From positions 992,001 through 1,056,000 of the forward strand of contig NZ_LT634361.1 of assembly GCF_900119795.1 (NCBI RefSeq): a stretch of DNA of 64,000 bases. The letters are read 5' to 3'. Within the stretch, counting starts at the first letter, position 1, and every line of letters begins with the position of its first letter. Below the pieces are notes generated by a model. It had not been told where the DNA came from. It saw nothing but the letters and a program-made list of their open reading frames with translations, and did not search any database. The position numbers and the translations under genes were made by a program. Origin of the DNA: Tenacibaculum maritimum NCIMB 2154 (GTDB taxonomy: Bacteria; Bacteroidota; Bacteroidia; Flavobacteriales; Flavobacteriaceae). Below are positions 28,286 through 38,103 of the stretch, piece after piece.

Positions 28286-29326
28286 ATGCGCACATTTAAG
28301 TACTTAACTTTTACATTGTTTTTAGGAACCATAATGATTGCTTGTAAAAACGAATACAAATTTGTTTTAACAGCTCCCTCAAAAGCAGTATTAGGAGAGA
28401 AAACAAAGGTTTCTTTAAAAGAAGAACACGGAAATAAGATTGATTCCGTTCAGTTTTTTGTAAATAATCAACAATTTAAAAGTGAAGGAACTACTGCGGC
28501 TATAAATACAGAAAAAATAGGTGTAGGAAAACACACAATAGTAGCGTTGGCCTTTTATCCTAATAAAGCGAAAAAGATTACGAAAACCATAGAAATTTTA
28601 TCCGATAAAGAACCAGCAAGCTATACTTATAGAATAGTTAATACTTATCCTCATGATGTGGAAGCGTACACGCAAGGATTAGAATTTAAAGATGGATTTT
28701 TATATGAAACAACTGGCCGTAGAGGAAAATCTTCTTTGAGGAAGGTAGCATTAGAAACAGGAAAAGTTTTGCAAAAGGAAAATTTGGATCCTAGATATTT
28801 TGGAGAAGGAATGACCATTTTTAAAGATAAGATTTATTGGTTGACTTGGCAAGCTAATAGAGGGTTCATTTATGATTTTAATAGCTTTAAACAAACAGGT
28901 GAGTTTAAATACAGAAAGAGTAGAGAGGGATGGGGATTAACACATAATGATACAGAATTGATAAAGTCTGATGGAACAAATAAAATTTGGTTTTTGAATC
29001 CTGAAGATCAAAAGGAAAAAAGAAATATAAAAGTATATACGAATAAATATCCTTTGGATAAACTCAACGAAATTGAGTATGTAAATGGTAAAATTTATGC
29101 TAATAAATGGCAAAGAAATGCCATTGTTATCATTGACCCAGCAACAGGAGTGGTAGATGGGGTTGCTGATTTATCAGGGTTAAAAAAGGAAATGGAAAAG
29201 ACACAAGATTTAGGGGATGAAGATGAAGTATTAAATGGTATCGCTTATGACAAAGAAACAAACAGGTTGTTTGTTACAGGAAAGCATTGGGGGAAACTAT
29301 TTGAAATAGAATTGATAAAAAAATAG
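28286..29326 (+). CDS. Glutaminyl-peptide cyclotransferase, lipoprotein
   Basis: A 346-residue protein with a lipoprotein signal (MRTFKYLTF..., lipobox IMIAC, Cys20) and a plant/bacterial-type glutamine cyclotransferase beta-propeller. Signatures include YPHDVEAYTQGLEFKDGFLY (about 124-143), ETTGRRGKSSLRKV, GEGMTIF and WGLTHND. The enzyme turns N-terminal Gln into pyroglutamate. Pyroglutamate-type ends are frequent on secreted Bacteroidota proteins, whose signal peptidase often cuts before Gln, so a periplasmic role in protecting exported proteins is likely. The parallel-helix lipoprotein gene follows 9 bases later. Confidence 0.9.
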   Translation: MRTFKYLTFTLFLGTIMIACKNEYKFVLTAPSKAVLGEKTKVSLKEEHGNKIDSVQFFVNNQQFKSEGTTAAINTEKIGVGKHTIVALAFYPNKAKKITKTIEILSDKEPASYTYRIVNTYPHDVEAYTQGLEFKDGFLYETTGRRGKSSLRKVALETGKVLQKENLDPRYFGEGMTIFKDKIYWLTWQANRGFIYDFNSFKQTGEFKYRKSREGWGLTHNDTELIKSDGTNKIWFLNPEDQKEKRNIKVYTNKYPLDKLNEIEYVNGKIYANKWQRNAIVIIDPATGVVDGVADLSGLKKEMEKTQDLGDEDEVLNGIAYDKETNRLFVTGKHWGKLFEIELIKK

Positions 29327-29335
29327 TTTTTAAAG

Positions 29336-30847
29336 ATGCGATATATATTTACATTTTTAACTTTTATAGCAATTGTAGCGAGTGTTTCGTGTAGAAAAGA
29401 TTTTAGTACAGTGCCTAATTTTGGCGCGTTAGCATTTTCAAAAGATACGGTGTTTCTAGATACTATATTCACAAATATAGGCTCTGCTACGTATAATCTA
29501 AAAGTTTATAATCATAGTAATAAGGCAATTACGATTCCTACTATTCAATTAGCAAAAGGAATGTCATCTAACTATCGTTTAAATGTAGATGGTATCGCAG
29601 GTAAAAAGTTTGAGAATATAGACATTTTAGCTAGAGATAGTATGTATGTGTTTATAGAAACAACAGTTGATATCAGTACTGTTTCAGATCCTTTATATAC
29701 AGATAAGATTTTATTTGATAATGGAAATAAGCAACAGGATGTTGATCTAGTAACTTTGGTAAAAGATGCTCATTTTATTTATCCAGGAAAAGAGCCAATT
29801 TCAATGAAAATAGATAGTTTAACTTTAGATGGAACCCCCACAAGGATAAAAGGAAGGTTTTTAAAGGATGAAGAGTTAATTTTTACAAAAGAGAAAGCTT
29901 ATGTTATTTATGGATATGCTGCTGTACCAGCAAATAAAACATTAATAATCGAAGCGGGAGCCAAGATTCATTTTCATGCCAATTCAGGATTAATAGTAGA
30001 TAGTAAAGGATCTTTGAAGGCAAAAGGAACGTTAGAGGAAAAAATTGTTTTTGAAGGGGATCGGTTAGGGCATTCTTTTAGTAATACTCCAGGTCAATGG
30101 GGGGCAATATGGATGCGTGCAGGAAGTAAAGGAAACGAGCTGCTTCATACGCAGATAAAAAATGGAATTATAGGTGTTTTGGTGGATAGTATTGGGTCTA
30201 ATATAGCTCCTACATTAAGTCTTAAGAATACAGAGATATACAACAATTCTAATTACGGGATTTTAGCAAGAGAGGCAAATGTTTTAGGAGAAAATGTAGT
30301 TATAGGAAGTGCAGGACAATCTTCTTTAGCTTGTACTGTAGGGGGAACGTATAATTTTACACATTCAACAATAGCCAATTATTGGAGTAATAGCTTTCGT
30401 CAATTGCCTGCATTAATTGTAAATAATCATTTTACGTATAAAGATGATGAAGGAAACCAGATTGTAGGTGTAAGAGATTTGCATGCAGCTAATTTTACAA
30501 ATTGTATTGTGCAAGGAAATAATAACGTAGAGTTTGTACTCGATAAGGTGACAGGGAGTTTATTTAATTACAATGTAGAAAATTCGCTAATACAATTTGA
30601 TGATGCGAGTGGCGTATATAAGAATGTTATTGAATTAGACTTCACGGATAGAGTTCATTACAGTAAGGTGGTTTTGAATGGTATTCCTGATTTTAAAAAT
30701 GAAGGGGAAAATAACTTTATAATAGGTGAAAAAAGTACTGCTATTAACAAAGCAAAAAATACGACTGTACTTTTTGATATTTTAGGAGTTAGTAGAGAAA
30801 ATATGCCAGATATAGGTGCGTACCAGCACATCCGTTTTGAAGATTAG
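29336..30847 (+). CDS. Lipoprotein with right-handed parallel beta-helix
   Basis: A 503-residue surface or periplasmic lipoprotein (lipobox SVSC, Cys19). The N-terminal part (about 25-150) resembles an Ig-like domain (TIFTNIGSATYNLKVYNHSN). From about 200 on, short beta-rich turns such as LIIEAGAKIHFHANSGLIVD and GSLKAKGTLEEKIVFEGD indicate a parallel beta-helix, ending with DIGAYQ. Such folds bind or cut polysaccharides, but no catalytic residues are evident. It is probably co-transcribed with the glutaminyl cyclase. Function unknown. Confidence 0.75.
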   Translation: MRYIFTFLTFIAIVASVSCRKDFSTVPNFGALAFSKDTVFLDTIFTNIGSATYNLKVYNHSNKAITIPTIQLAKGMSSNYRLNVDGIAGKKFENIDILARDSMYVFIETTVDISTVSDPLYTDKILFDNGNKQQDVDLVTLVKDAHFIYPGKEPISMKIDSLTLDGTPTRIKGRFLKDEELIFTKEKAYVIYGYAAVPANKTLIIEAGAKIHFHANSGLIVDSKGSLKAKGTLEEKIVFEGDRLGHSFSNTPGQWGAIWMRAGSKGNELLHTQIKNGIIGVLVDSIGSNIAPTLSLKNTEIYNNSNYGILAREANVLGENVVIGSAGQSSLACTVGGTYNFTHSTIANYWSNSFRQLPALIVNNHFTYKDDEGNQIVGVRDLHAANFTNCIVQGNNNVEFVLDKVTGSLFNYNVENSLIQFDDASGVYKNVIELDFTDRVHYSKVVLNGIPDFKNEGENNFIIGEKSTAINKAKNTTVLFDILGVSRENMPDIGAYQHIRFED

Positions 30848-30973
30848 TTAAAAATTTTTTCAGAAGGAAGTTGTTTATAGTAAATCGCTTAATAAAAATC
30901 AAAAAAAATAGGCTTGATTTATAATTGTACATTTTTTTTACTAGCTTGGCTCTTTTAAATTTTTAAGAGTCTG

Positions 30974-31654
30974 ATGAAAAATATCGTGATAACAGGAACC
31001 AGCAGAGGTATTGGTTTTGAATTAGCAAAGCGTTTTGCAAAAGAAGGTTACCAAGTTTTAGCATTGTCGAGAAATACGGAATCTTTAGATCGTTTTAGTC
31101 ATGAAAATATCACTACGTTATCGGTTGATTTATCTAAAGAAGAGGCTATAAACGAGGCGGTAAACTTTATAAGTAACACATGGAAAAAAGTTGATGTATT
31201 GATAAATAATGCAGGAAAACTAATCAATAAGCCTTTTGAGCAATTAAGTACTAGTGATTTTCTGGAAGTATATAAAGTTAATGTTTTTGCTGTAGCAGAG
31301 TTGACCAGAAAGTTACTTCCTTTTTTTAGAAAAGGAAGCCATGTTGTTACAGTTAGTAGCATGGGAGGAATTCAAGGAAGTCTTAAGTTTCCAGGATTGG
31401 CAGCGTATAGTTCAGCAAAAGGAGCTGTAATTACTTTATCAGAACTTTTAGCAGAAGAATATAAAGAAGCACAAATTTCATTTAATGTATTGGCATTAGG
31501 AGCAGTACAAACAGAAATGTTGGAAGAAGCCTTTCCAGGGTATATAGCACCGTTAAAGGCAGAAGAAATGGCTAACTATATTTTTGATTTTTCGTTAACA
31601 GGAAATAAATTTTATAATGGGAAGGTACTACAAGTTTCTAGCTCAACCCCTTAA
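30974..31654 (+). CDS. Short-chain dehydrogenase/reductase
   Basis: A 226-residue classical SDR. It has the cofactor motif TGTSRGIG (7-14), NNAG (78-81), the catalytic Ser in VSSMGG (128-129), and YSSAK (Y145, K149). The substrate is unknown; the early position of basic residues (TSRG) favours NADP(H). It lies alone, 126 bases after the beta-helix lipoprotein and 34 before the SprT gene. Confidence 0.85.
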   Translation: MKNIVITGTSRGIGFELAKRFAKEGYQVLALSRNTESLDRFSHENITTLSVDLSKEEAINEAVNFISNTWKKVDVLINNAGKLINKPFEQLSTSDFLEVYKVNVFAVAELTRKLLPFFRKGSHVVTVSSMGGIQGSLKFPGLAAYSSAKGAVITLSELLAEEYKEAQISFNVLALGAVQTEMLEEAFPGYIAPLKAEEMANYIFDFSLTGNKFYNGKVLQVSSSTP

Positions 31655-31688
31655 ATAACGTTTTAGTAAGGAATTCAATTTTTATTTA

Positions 31689-32276
31689 ATGCTTCATAAA
31701 TATATTCCAGAAAATGCAGTTTCAGCTGTTCAGTTTTTGATAGAAAAACATAGCTTTACCTTAAAAATAGTAAGTGAACGACAAACCAAACACGGAGATT
31801 TTAGAAGGCTGTCAAATGGAAAGTTTCAAATTACAGTAAACAATAACCTTAATAAATATCAGTTTTTATTAACGTTGATTCATGAAATCGCTCATCATAT
31901 AACTTTCCAAAAATTTGGAAGAGTACAGCCTCATGGAAAAGAATGGAAAACAATATTTCAACATCTAATGCTTCCCTTTTTAAAACCGGATATTTATCCT
32001 ACAGAAATATTGCCTCATTTGGCTCATTATTTAAAAAACCCTAAGGCAAGTACAGATACTGATGTGAACTTATCTTTAGCTTTAAGAAATGGAATAGCAT
32101 CAAAAGGAAAACATTTTGTATTTAAGATTCCACAAGGAGGATTATTTGAATACAAAAATAATATTTATAAGAGAGGAGCTAAAAGAAGAACTCGTTATGA
32201 ATGTTTAAACTTAGAAGATAAACGTGTTTATTTGTTTAACCAGAATGCAGAAGTCGTATTTGTAAATTCGCCATAA
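31689..32276 (+). CDS. SprT-like zinc metalloprotease domain protein
   Basis: A 195-residue protein with the zinc protease motif HEIAHH (HExxH at 65-69) inside LLTLIHEIAHHITFQKFG, and a further His at about 80 (VQPHGKEWK). This fits the SprT-like domain. The C-terminal third (from about 130) is basic but lacks the Cys pairs of the zinc ribbon present in E. coli SprT. Family members related to Spartan degrade DNA-protein crosslinks, but that activity is not shown for this bacterial type. Confidence 0.85.
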   Translation: MLHKYIPENAVSAVQFLIEKHSFTLKIVSERQTKHGDFRRLSNGKFQITVNNNLNKYQFLLTLIHEIAHHITFQKFGRVQPHGKEWKTIFQHLMLPFLKPDIYPTEILPHLAHYLKNPKASTDTDVNLSLALRNGIASKGKHFVFKIPQGGLFEYKNNIYKRGAKRRTRYECLNLEDKRVYLFNQNAEVVFVNSP

Positions 32277-32299
32277 ACTAATTAAAAAAAGAATACCTT

Positions 32300-34120
32300 A
32301 TGAATGTCATTAAATTAATAATAATTACGGTAAGTTTAGCCTTTTTGTCAAGCTGTAATAAAGGTTTTCAGCAAAAGGAACCTTCTGAGAAAACAAAGGA
32401 AGTATCAAAGAAGCTTCGTGCTTTTTTGGATCAAGAGTTTGAAGCTTATTTGAGCCGACATCCAATGGATCAAACTTATTTAGGAATAAAAACAGATGCC
32501 GGTAAATGGAATGATATCTCAAAGGAATTTGAAGCTTCAGAGTTAGCTCATAAGAAAAAAGCATTACGATGGTTAAAGGACTCAATAGCCCCATTACAAT
32601 TGGATAAAAAGGCACAGTTGAGTTACCAATTGTATAAACAACAATTAGAAAACGCAATAGCCGATTATCAATATAGGCTGCATAATTACCCTGTAAATCA
32701 GATGCATGGAATGCATGCAGAGATTCCCGCGTTTTTAATTAATATGCATCAAGTAGAAAATGTGAAAGATGCAGAAAATTACATTCAGAGATTGAGAAAC
32801 TTAAAGTTGTTATTTAAACAGTTAGTAGAAAATTTAAGAGCGCGTGAAAAGGTAGGGATTTTACCACCAAAATTTGTATTTGCTAAAGTATTGGAAGCTT
32901 CTAGGAATATTATAAAAGGTAGCCCTTTTAATGTGTCTGGAGAAGCGAGTACTTTACTTGCCGATTTTACGGAGAAAATAAGTAAATTATCAATACCTGA
33001 AGGAGAAAAGAAAAATTTGATAAAAATTGCTAGAAAAGCACTTGTAGAAAGTGTTTTACCAGCTTATAAAAACTTAATAAAGGTATTAGAGGAGCAAGAA
33101 AAAATAGCAACGAATGATGCTGGTGTATGGAAAATGCCCAAGGGGAGTGAATTTTTCAATAATGCTTTGCAAAGAACGACAACTACGAACTTAACAGCGG
33201 AAGAAATTCATAAAATAGGTTTAAAGGAAGTAGCTCGTATTCATGAAGAGATGCGTAGTATTATGAAAAAAGTGAATTTTAAAGGAACGTTAAAGGAGTT
33301 TTTTCAGTTTGTGAAAAAAGACAAGCAATTTTACTATCCAGCAACGAGTGAAGGAAGAATTGCTTATATGAAAAAAGCAACGCATATTATTGATAGCATG
33401 AAAACTCGTTTGAATGAATTGTTTATTACCAAGCCCAAAGCAGCATTACAAGTTAAAGCAGTGGAAGCTTTTAGAGAAAAATCGGCAGGAAAAGCGTTTT
33501 ATCAGCAGCCAGCTATTGATGGTTCTAGGCCAGGAACTTATTATGCAAATATGTATGATATGGAAAGTATGCCCTCATATCAAATGGAAGCACTTGCTTA
33601 TCATGAAGGAATTCCAGGCCATCATATGCAAATAGCAATAGCACAAGAATTAGAAGATTTGCCTATGTTTCGTAAGTTCGGACGTTATACAGCTTATATT
33701 GAAGGATGGGGGCTGTATTCAGAATATATACCTAAGGAGATGGGGTTTTATGCAAATCCGTATTCTGATTTTGGTCGTTTGGCTATGGAATTATGGAGGG
33801 CTTGCCGTTTAGTTGTAGATACAGGAATTCATGCAAAAAAATGGACCCGTGAAGAGGGAATAAAATACTATATTGATAATACTCCAAATGCCAAAGCAGA
33901 TGCCATAAAGATGGTGGAAAGGCATATTGTAATGCCAAGCCAAGCAACTGCTTATAAAATAGGAATGTTAAAAATTATAGCGTTAAGAGATAAAGCGAAG
34001 AAACTTTTGGGAGAAAAATTTGATATTCGTGAATTTCACGATGTTGTTTTAACAAATGGTCCTATACCTTTAAATGTATTAGAAACTTTAGTAGAAGAGT
34101 ATATTTCTTCTAAAAGTTAA
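32300..34120 (+). CDS. DUF885 family metallopeptidase, lipoprotein
   Basis: A 606-residue protein with a lipoprotein signal (lipobox FLSSC, Cys19) and a DUF885 M3-like zinc peptidase domain. The zinc motif is YHEGIPGHHMQ (HExxxxH type, H435, E436, H441), with a downstream Glu in YIEGWGLYSEYIPKEMG. DUF885 proteins are helical peptidases; the Bacteroidota members are usually exported. The exact substrate is unknown, probably small peptides in the periplasm or at the surface. A strong bidirectional terminator follows. Confidence 0.85.
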   Translation: MNVIKLIIITVSLAFLSSCNKGFQQKEPSEKTKEVSKKLRAFLDQEFEAYLSRHPMDQTYLGIKTDAGKWNDISKEFEASELAHKKKALRWLKDSIAPLQLDKKAQLSYQLYKQQLENAIADYQYRLHNYPVNQMHGMHAEIPAFLINMHQVENVKDAENYIQRLRNLKLLFKQLVENLRAREKVGILPPKFVFAKVLEASRNIIKGSPFNVSGEASTLLADFTEKISKLSIPEGEKKNLIKIARKALVESVLPAYKNLIKVLEEQEKIATNDAGVWKMPKGSEFFNNALQRTTTTNLTAEEIHKIGLKEVARIHEEMRSIMKKVNFKGTLKEFFQFVKKDKQFYYPATSEGRIAYMKKATHIIDSMKTRLNELFITKPKAALQVKAVEAFREKSAGKAFYQQPAIDGSRPGTYYANMYDMESMPSYQMEALAYHEGIPGHHMQIAIAQELEDLPMFRKFGRYTAYIEGWGLYSEYIPKEMGFYANPYSDFGRLAMELWRACRLVVDTGIHAKKWTREEGIKYYIDNTPNAKADAIKMVERHIVMPSQATAYKIGMLKIIALRDKAKKLLGEKFDIREFHDVVLTNGPIPLNVLETLVEEYISSKS

Positions 34121-34125
34121 ACCCA

Positions 34126-34157
34126 AAAAAAGCCGTTGAAGGTTCAACGGCTTTTTT
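34126..34157. terminator. Bidirectional terminator between convergent genes
   Basis: A 15-bp perfect stem with a 2-base centre, A-rich on the left arm and T-rich on the right, between the DUF885 gene (plus) and the DUF4369 gene (minus). It can end transcription from both sides. Confidence 0.9.
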
Positions 34158-34193
34158 GATTAAGGTAGTATTGTGTCAAACTTACACCAAATA

Positions 34194-34898
34194 TTATTTT
34201 TCTTTACTTTTTACATCTGTGATAAATTTTTGTAAACGTTTACCGTACATTGATTTTTTAATCTTATCAGATAGAGAGTTATTAATAGTATCCAACAATT
34301 TGATATTAGCGTCAAATAGCTCTGTTAAAGCAATATATGGAGATGCTTCTGTATGCGCATTATTAATAGCATAATTCGTAGTAAATAAAAATCTACGACG
34401 CATCATTCTTTTATAACCTTGTTCCAATTCGTTAACCAATTCCTGATTATTTGTTTTTCGAGCTTCGAAATCCTTTTTTATAAAATCCAAACGCTGATCT
34501 CTGAATTTGCGATCTATTTCTTTGAACTGTTCTATTATTTTTTGGTTTTTAGAGCCTTCAATTTTTGGTTTGAATCCAAACTCTTCAATTTTATCATTAA
34601 TTGTGATTGTTCCTTTTTCACCAAAAAACATAATTCTTTTGCTCGTTGAGGAGTTATTTCCAAAAGTTAGATAATACATCTGCGGTTCATTGATATTATC
34701 AGCTAAAGAAAAATGATCATTTCCTAATAAAGAAATAGAATCTACAGAAACTAAAAGAGTATCTTTCATCTTTTGTAGGTATAAAGTTCCTTTTTTTAAG
34801 CCTTTAATTTGGCCTTGTACAATCATATTTCCTTCTTTTTTAGAAGAACAAGCAAATACTAGCAAGCTAATAGTGCAAATGGCAATAAATTTTCTCAT
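34194..34898 (-). CDS. DUF4369 domain-containing lipoprotein
   Basis: A 234-residue lipoprotein (lipobox LLVFAC, Cys17). Residues about 24-120 form a DUF4369 beta-rich domain: VQGQIKGLKKGTLYLQKMKD, then DTLLVSVDSI. In Bacteroidota this domain usually precedes a thioredoxin domain. Here it is followed by a charged helical stretch (QKIIEQFKEIDRKFRDQRL) and no CxxC, so a thioredoxin part is missing. It is either a natural DUF4369-only form or a shortened one. The start MRKFIAI was chosen because it opens the signal peptide. Confidence 0.8.
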   Translation of the reverse strand: MRKFIAICTISLLVFACSSKKEGNMIVQGQIKGLKKGTLYLQKMKDTLLVSVDSISLLGNDHFSLADNINEPQMYYLTFGNNSSTSKRIMFFGEKGTITINDKIEEFGFKPKIEGSKNQKIIEQFKEIDRKFRDQRLDFIKKDFEARKTNNQELVNELEQGYKRMMRRRFLFTTNYAINNAHTEASPYIALTELFDANIKLLDTINNSLSDKIKKSMYGKRLQKFITDVKSKEK

Positions 34899-34960
34899 TG
34901 ATTTTGTTATTTCAAATACAAATATGCATAATTTCATGTTATTCCGAAGAATAATTTAGA

Positions 34961-36355
34961 CTAATTCACCCATTTCATCATTATGGCACAAGCAAAAGCT
35001 CCATAAGTTCCTAAAGCATATCCTAAAACAGCAAGTAAAACACCAACAGGAGCTAGTGAAGGGTGAAAAGCTCCAGCGACTACAGGAGCAGATGCAGCAC
35101 CCCCAATATTAGCCTTTGAACCTACCGCTAGGAAGAAATAAGGAGCTTTAATGAGTTTAGCTACTAAGAAAAGAAGTCCTACATGAATAAGCATCCAAAC
35201 AAAACCAATAGCAAATAAACTAATATTTTCGATAATTGCATTTAAATTCATTTTCATTCCTATAGAAGCAACAAGTATGTAAATGAATACAGTACCTATT
35301 TTACTAGCACCAGCACCTTCATAGCTTTTAGCTTTTGTAAAAGATAATAAAATACCAATAGTAGTTGCAGCTATAATTAACCAAAAGAAAGCGCTACCTA
35401 AGCCAAAATCAACTAAAAAAGGGACATTGTTTTTTATCCACCCCCCTAAATTATCTCCGATGATATGACCAATAGAAGTAACACCAAAAGCGATGCCTAG
35501 TAAAATTATTAAATCATTAAATGAAGGAATTCTAGCAGTTTCTAACGTAAATTTCTCCATTTTATTCTTTAAATTGGTTATAGATGAGTTGTCAGCATCT
35601 AACCAAGCGTCTATTTTGTCAGATTTAGCAACGCCCAAAAGTAAGAAGGCCATCCATACTTCAGCAACAAGTACATCTACAACAGCCATGATACTAAATA
35701 AGTTATCACTTACTTCCCATTGTTCTTTCATGGCTAGTTGATTAGCACCACCCCCAATCCAGCTACCAGCAACGGTAGATAAACCTTTCCATAGCTCAGT
35801 ACCTTCTACTTGTACTAAAATACTAGGAGATACATATTTAAAGAAAAGAATAGCAATAGGTCCTCCTATCATTACCCCAATAGTTGCGGTTAAAAACATA
35901 ATTAATGCTTTAGGACCTAAATTAAAAACCCCTTTTAAGTCAATACTTAATGTTAGTAAAACTAAAGAAGCAGGTAATAAAAATCTGGAAGAAATATAAT
36001 ATAATTTACTACTCCCAATGAATTGAGAATAATCCGATTCACTAATGTTATGTAGCGCTATATATGATTTTAAACTTTCCAGATTAGTAACTTGATCTAA
36101 GTTTCCATACAAGGTGTTCAAATGCTGTATAGTTGCAGAAACATTGATCCATTTATCAGCAATAATTCCAAGAGAACTACATATAGATGGAATAAAGTAG
36201 CATAATAGTAAAGCAGGAACAACTTTATAAAACTTTGAAAAAGAGGTTAATTTAGAAGTATAGAAGATGCCTGCTAAAATAACGCACAAAACGCCAAATA
36301 TGGTGGTGTCATTTGCAAATAGAGGAATGTCATTGTTGATTTCTGAAATACCCAT
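34961..36355 (-). CDS. DUF819 family membrane protein
   Basis: A 464-residue inner membrane protein with about ten to twelve hydrophobic helices. DUF819 features are SWIGGGANQLAMKE (about 198-211), GIAFGVTSIGHIIGD and the C-terminal SKANIGGAASAPVVAGAFHP with LGYALGTYGAFACA. The inverted halves with GG-N-rich loops recall the glutamate (GltS) and related carrier fold, so a transporter role is likely, but no substrate is known. The 105-base gap upstream leads to the DUF2490 gene in the same direction. Confidence 0.85.
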   Translation of the reverse strand: MGISEINNDIPLFANDTTIFGVLCVILAGIFYTSKLTSFSKFYKVVPALLLCYFIPSICSSLGIIADKWINVSATIQHLNTLYGNLDQVTNLESLKSYIALHNISESDYSQFIGSSKLYYISSRFLLPASLVLLTLSIDLKGVFNLGPKALIMFLTATIGVMIGGPIAILFFKYVSPSILVQVEGTELWKGLSTVAGSWIGGGANQLAMKEQWEVSDNLFSIMAVVDVLVAEVWMAFLLLGVAKSDKIDAWLDADNSSITNLKNKMEKFTLETARIPSFNDLIILLGIAFGVTSIGHIIGDNLGGWIKNNVPFLVDFGLGSAFFWLIIAATTIGILLSFTKAKSYEGAGASKIGTVFIYILVASIGMKMNLNAIIENISLFAIGFVWMLIHVGLLFLVAKLIKAPYFFLAVGSKANIGGAASAPVVAGAFHPSLAPVGVLLAVLGYALGTYGAFACAIMMKWVN

Positions 36356-36391
36356 AAAATATCAAAATTGGTTTCTGCTAAAGTATTAAAA

Positions 36392-37057
36392 TTACTTGGT
36401 TCTTTTAATATGATCAGTACTAATTGAAATACCTATTTGAATTCTATCAAATTTTTCGCTATTTGCATTGGTAATATTCATATATCCTAATTGAAGTTTA
36501 ATTATTTCTGATAACTTATACCTAAGACCAATTCCTAACCAATTTTGATTGTAAGCTTCTCCTTCAAGGTCAAAAAATACTTCATCATATAGGTACGTCG
36601 CCCATTTTTTAGAGATAGGATAATTTAAAGCCAATTGGTAACGAAAGAAATTACCTGTTTCAGAATTGAAAAAACGTTGCTCCCCTCTAAAACGATGAAA
36701 TAAGTTTAAACCTGAGAGCGCATGCTTAATATTAACATCTTGGTAAATACGATGTTCTCTAATATCTCCTCCATTTGCTTGAAAGGTAATATCTGTATTT
36801 ACGTAAGAATAACCAAGAGAAGCGCTTATGTGTTTGTTGAATTTGTAATTAGCACCCAGTCGTCCAATAAATTGTTGTAAATCATCTCCTATTTCAAAAA
36901 AACGGAAATGTGCCATTGTTTTTAAACTGACTTTAGGTGAGATCTTATGAGAACCGTTGTACATATACCAAACACCTAGTTCCTTTTCTGAATTTGATTG
37001 TGAAAATAATGAGTTAAAGGTTAATAAAAATAGTAAAATAGGGAATAATTTTTTCAT
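36392..37057 (-). CDS. DUF2490 outer membrane beta-barrel-like protein
   Basis: A 221-residue exported protein (signal about 1-19, LLTFNSLFSQ). It shows alternating beta-strands with YKFNKHISASLGYSYVNTD and RQ/RYQLALNYPISKKWATYLYDEV, typical of DUF2490. The pattern fits a small outer membrane barrel. Function unknown. It is upstream of the DUF819 gene in the same direction with a short gap, so they may be co-transcribed. Confidence 0.8.
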   Translation of the reverse strand: MKKLFPILLFLLTFNSLFSQSNSEKELGVWYMYNGSHKISPKVSLKTMAHFRFFEIGDDLQQFIGRLGANYKFNKHISASLGYSYVNTDITFQANGGDIREHRIYQDVNIKHALSGLNLFHRFRGEQRFFNSETGNFFRYQLALNYPISKKWATYLYDEVFFDLEGEAYNQNWLGIGLRYKLSEIIKLQLGYMNITNANSEKFDRIQIGISISTDHIKRTK

Positions 37058-37230
37058 CTATATTTTGTTTTGTATAATTTTTGGCAAAGGAAATGAATTC
37101 AAGTAGAGAAAAAAAGTTATTGCCTGTTTTTATTAGAGGATCATTTGAGGTATTGAAATGAACATTTAGTGAATATTCTTTTTTATTTTCATAATTGCTA
37201 TTTTAGCGGAAAATAAAATTTGATTTATAA

Positions 37231-38022
37231 ATGAAAAAAATAATTTTTTCTATACTAGGAGCATGCTTTTTAACAGTATCATCATTATTAGCAAATAATA
37301 TTACTGCAGATGATTGGGGGCAAACGGGGCACAGAGTTATTGGTGAGATAGCTCAAGGTTATTTGTCGGGAAGAGCAAAGAGAAAAATAAATAAATTGTT
37401 AAAAGGGCAAGGCTTAGCAATAGCTTCAACTTTTGGTGATGAAATAAAATCAGATAAGAGATATCGAAAATTTTATGCTTGGCATTATGTAAACCTGAAT
37501 GATGGTGAAACTTATGAAACGTCTGAGAAAAATCCTAAAGGAGATTTATATACAGGAATATTAAAGTGTAAAGAGGTGATTACTGATGAAAATGCTTCTG
37601 AAGAAGACAAAGCTTTTTACTTAAAATTATTGGTTCATTTAGTAGGAGACCTTCACCAACCTTTGCATATTGGAAGGGCACATGATAAAGGAGGAAATGA
37701 TTTTCAGGTACAGTGGTTTAAGGAAGGGAGTAATTTGCATAGGGTTTGGGACTCAGAAATGATTGAGCATTATAATATGACGTATTCAGAATTAGCCTCA
37801 AATGCAGGTGAATTAACAAGAAAGGAAGTAAGAGAAATTCAAAAGGGAACCTTATTGGATTGGGTAGAAGAAACGAGAGGATTGGCACAGCAAACTTATG
37901 ACTCAGCAAAAATAGGAGATAAATTGGGCTATCGTTATATGTATGAGAATTTTGGAACAGTAAGAAAGCAATTGCAAAAAGGAGGTATTCGTTTGGCTAA
38001 AATATTAAATGATATTTTTTAG
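37231..38022 (+). CDS. Secreted S1/P1 family nuclease
   Basis: A 263-residue exported nuclease. The signal peptide ends near residue 21-26 and the mature protein begins with the zinc-coordinating Trp (DDWGQTGHRVIGEIA, W29, H34). Other trinuclear zinc ligands are in YAWHYVN, LLVHLVGDLHQPLHIGRAHDKGGND and NLHRVWDSEMIEH. S1/P1 enzymes cut single-stranded DNA and RNA and remove 3' phosphates. In marine flavobacteria they help use extracellular nucleic acids. Confidence 0.92.
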   Translation: MKKIIFSILGACFLTVSSLLANNITADDWGQTGHRVIGEIAQGYLSGRAKRKINKLLKGQGLAIASTFGDEIKSDKRYRKFYAWHYVNLNDGETYETSEKNPKGDLYTGILKCKEVITDENASEEDKAFYLKLLVHLVGDLHQPLHIGRAHDKGGNDFQVQWFKEGSNLHRVWDSEMIEHYNMTYSELASNAGELTRKEVREIQKGTLLDWVEETRGLAQQTYDSAKIGDKLGYRYMYENFGTVRKQLQKGGIRLAKILNDIF

Positions 38023-38063
38023 GTTACAATTTTAAAAGCATTGCGCTAAAAAGATTGGAAATT

Positions 38064-38103
38064 AAAAAGCCTTAAAGACATATTATCTTTAAGGCTTTTT
38101 TTT
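38064..38103. terminator. Bidirectional terminator after the nuclease gene
   Basis: A 15-bp perfect stem (38064-38078 with 38086-38100) with a 7-base loop, T run to the right and A run to the left. It overlaps the 3' end of the convergent sulfatase-fold gene. Confidence 0.9.
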
